Source of the DNA: an uncultured Planctomycetales bacterium
GTDB taxonomy: Bacteria > Planctomycetota > Planctomycetia > Isosphaerales > Isosphaeraceae
DNA length: 32,786 nucleotides
Direction of reading: 5' to 3'
NCBI GenBank assembly: GCA_937907525.1
Contig: CALCIB010000151.1
Coordinates: forward strand, 1-32,786
How positions within the stretch are numbered: position 1 is the stretch's first letter; each line of letters begins with the position of its first letter. Both the position numbers and the translations under genes were made by a program. Positions 31,656 to 32,786 of this stretch are shown here, piece by piece. The notes beneath the pieces are model-generated. The model had not been told where the DNA came from. It made no database searches and saw only the letters and a list, made by a program, of their open reading frames with translations.

Positions 31656-32141
31656 ATGTCGGAGTTGCGCGACGAGGCCGAGGCGTTCGCGAGGGCGCTT
31701 GAGTACGGCTTGTGCGACCCGGCCGAGGTCGTGGCGTGGGCGGACGCCCGATTGCTCCGAGAGGACCGGCCGCCGCTGGCGTTGTGCGAGGCGTCGCTCG
31801 CGCGCGACTCGCACCCGCTCGACGTGGCGGGCGTCCTCCGGCGATGTCCGGGGACTCCGGACGGACCCGAGACCGCGAAGCTCCTGGCCGCGCTTCTCAA
31901 GGAGCGGCTGCGGATCGACGTCGATCGAACGATGTACGAAGCATATCTGATGGCCAACGACGGCGCGCTTCGCGACGCCCCCGGATTGGAGAGGGTCGCC
32001 TGGTGGACAAGGGAGGCGTTGGCCCTGTCGGACGACGGTTACATCGAGGAGACCCGCGATGAGATCGTCCGCGTGATGTCGGAAGCCCTTCACGAAGCGG
32101 CCGGCGACGTGGCTTGGCCGCCGGGGCTTCCTTCCGCATAA
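31656..32141 (+). CDS. Host hypothetical protein
   Basis: 161 aa from ATG 31656 (GAGGG upstream), 15 bases after the previous stop. It is helical and acidic: ELRDEAEAFARALEYGLCDP, RPPLALCEASLARDSHPLDV, TAKLLAALLKERLRIDVDRT. It resembles a small helical-repeat protein. No family recognised. Probably co-transcribed with the 96-aa gene; the next gene, alaS, is in the same direction. Confidence 0.6.
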   Translation: MSELRDEAEAFARALEYGLCDPAEVVAWADARLLREDRPPLALCEASLARDSHPLDVAGVLRRCPGTPDGPETAKLLAALLKERLRIDVDRTMYEAYLMANDGALRDAPGLERVAWWTREALALSDDGYIEETRDEIVRVMSEALHEAAGDVAWPPGLPSA

Positions 32142-32203
32142 TGGGGGCCTGGGGCCGGCGCGCGCGGCGCGGCCATGTCGAGTCGATCGTCCGCGGACCT
32201 CCC

Positions 32204-32786
32204 ATGAAAACCGACGACCTTCGTGAAGCGTTCCTCGAGTTCTTCGCCTCCAAGGGCTGCGTCCGCAAGCCGTCCGACGTGCTCGCGCCCAACGACCCCA
32301 CCGTGCTGTTCACCCCCGCCGGGATGAACCAGTTCAAACGCGAGTTCATGGGCCTGGGCGACCCCGGCTTCAAACGCGCCACCACCTGCCAGAAGTGCAT
32401 CCGCACTGGCGACATCGAGAACGTCGGCCGCACCCCGCGGCACATGACCTTCTTCGAGATGCTCGGCAACTTCTCCTTCGGCGACTACTTCAAGCGCGAG
32501 GCCGTCCACTGGGCCTGGGAGTTCCTCACCAAGACCCTGGCCGTCGACCCCAAGCGGCTCACCATCACCGTCTACCAGGACGACGACGAGGCGTTCGACA
32601 TCTGGACCAGGGAGGTGGGCGTCCCCGCCGACCGCGTCACCCGGATGGGCGAGGACGACAACTTCTGGCCCGCCGGCGCCCCCTCCCACGGCCCCAACGG
32701 CGTCTGCGGGCCCTGTTCCGAGATCTTCTATCACGGCGACGGGATCGAGGAAGTCGAGATCTGGAACCTCGTCTTCACCCAGTTCA
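32204..32786 (+). CDS. alaS: Alanyl-tRNA synthetase (5' part; runs off the window)
   Basis: The first 194 residues are in the window. DDLREAFLEFFASKGCVRKP, then DPTVLFTPAGMNQFKREF, RATTCQKCIRTGDIENVGRT, HMTFFEMLGNFSFGDYFKRE, GPCSEIFYHGDG and EIWNLVFTQF are the conserved class II motif 1 and 2 region of AlaRS. The enzyme charges tRNA-Ala. ATG 32204 fits homologous N-termini (MKTDDLREAFL). No purine-rich site is evident before it. The C-terminal editing and C-Ala domains lie beyond position 32786. Confidence 0.95.
   Translation, partial: MKTDDLREAFLEFFASKGCVRKPSDVLAPNDPTVLFTPAGMNQFKREFMGLGDPGFKRATTCQKCIRTGDIENVGRTPRHMTFFEMLGNFSFGDYFKREAVHWAWEFLTKTLAVDPKRLTITVYQDDDEAFDIWTREVGVPADRVTRMGEDDNFWPAGAPSHGPNGVCGPCSEIFYHGDGIEEVEIWNLVFTQF

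Overview
The window is GC-rich bacterial DNA and looks like a planctomycete chromosome, probably of the Isosphaeraceae type. This is an inference from the very high GC, the abundance of CG-ending codons, the short conserved host proteins at the right end and a planctomycete-style pseudopilin sequence. About 29 kb is an integrated HK97-type tailed-phage genome (siphovirus-like head and tail genes). The last 3.7 kb is host chromosome ending inside alaS. The right phage/host junction is visible: a tyrosine integrase lies about 130 bp from the 3' half of a tRNA gene (anticodon loop TTCGTAA, reading CGT = Thr). This is the usual remnant left when a phage enters a tRNA gene. No second copy of that tRNA half occurs in the window, so the left end of the prophage and the reconstituted tRNA should lie before position 1.

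Layout. (1) 1-4.0 kb, minus strand: an early operon reading RHH regulator, RelE/HigB-like toxin, XRE antitoxin, two small proteins, then a DnaB-N/DUF3987-like replication protein, ending at a large bidirectional terminator. Its promoter carries a palindrome in the -35/-10 spacer. (2) 4.2-5.5 kb: small regulators in both orientations. (3) 5.5-5.8 kb: two T-tailed terminators that close the late operon. (4) 6.0-21.7 kb, minus strand: the late operon. In transcription order it holds a small protein, two membrane proteins (holin-like), HNH endonuclease, TerS, TerL, portal, prohead protease, major capsid protein, connector and head-closure proteins, DUF3168-like protein, tail tube, tail-assembly chaperone pair, gp10-like protein, tape measure and four unassigned tail-end genes. 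(5) 22.0-24.6 kb, plus strand: a catalytically dead stand-alone serine-recombinase domain, a complete serine recombinase, an HTH protein, an orphan DNA methyltransferase and two small genes. They are preceded by three evenly built palindromes resembling a recombinase binding array. (6) 24.5-28.9 kb, minus strand: integrase, a membrane protein, a Cys-rich/type IV pseudopilin fusion and a chain of tightly overlapping small unknown genes. (7) 29.0-32.8 kb, plus strand: tRNA remnant, an unknown host gene, a secreted BSP-type protein, two small host genes and the 5' part of alaS.

Genes inside each block overlap by ATGA, GTGA or TGATG, so they are almost certainly translated as coupled operons. The head and packaging module is complete. 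The tail-tip module is very short, and no endolysin or tail fibre is recognisable in the window. The most unusual items are the pseudopilin fusion, the paired dead and live serine recombinases with their palindrome array, the DnaB-N fusion, and the three-gene toxin-antitoxin operon.
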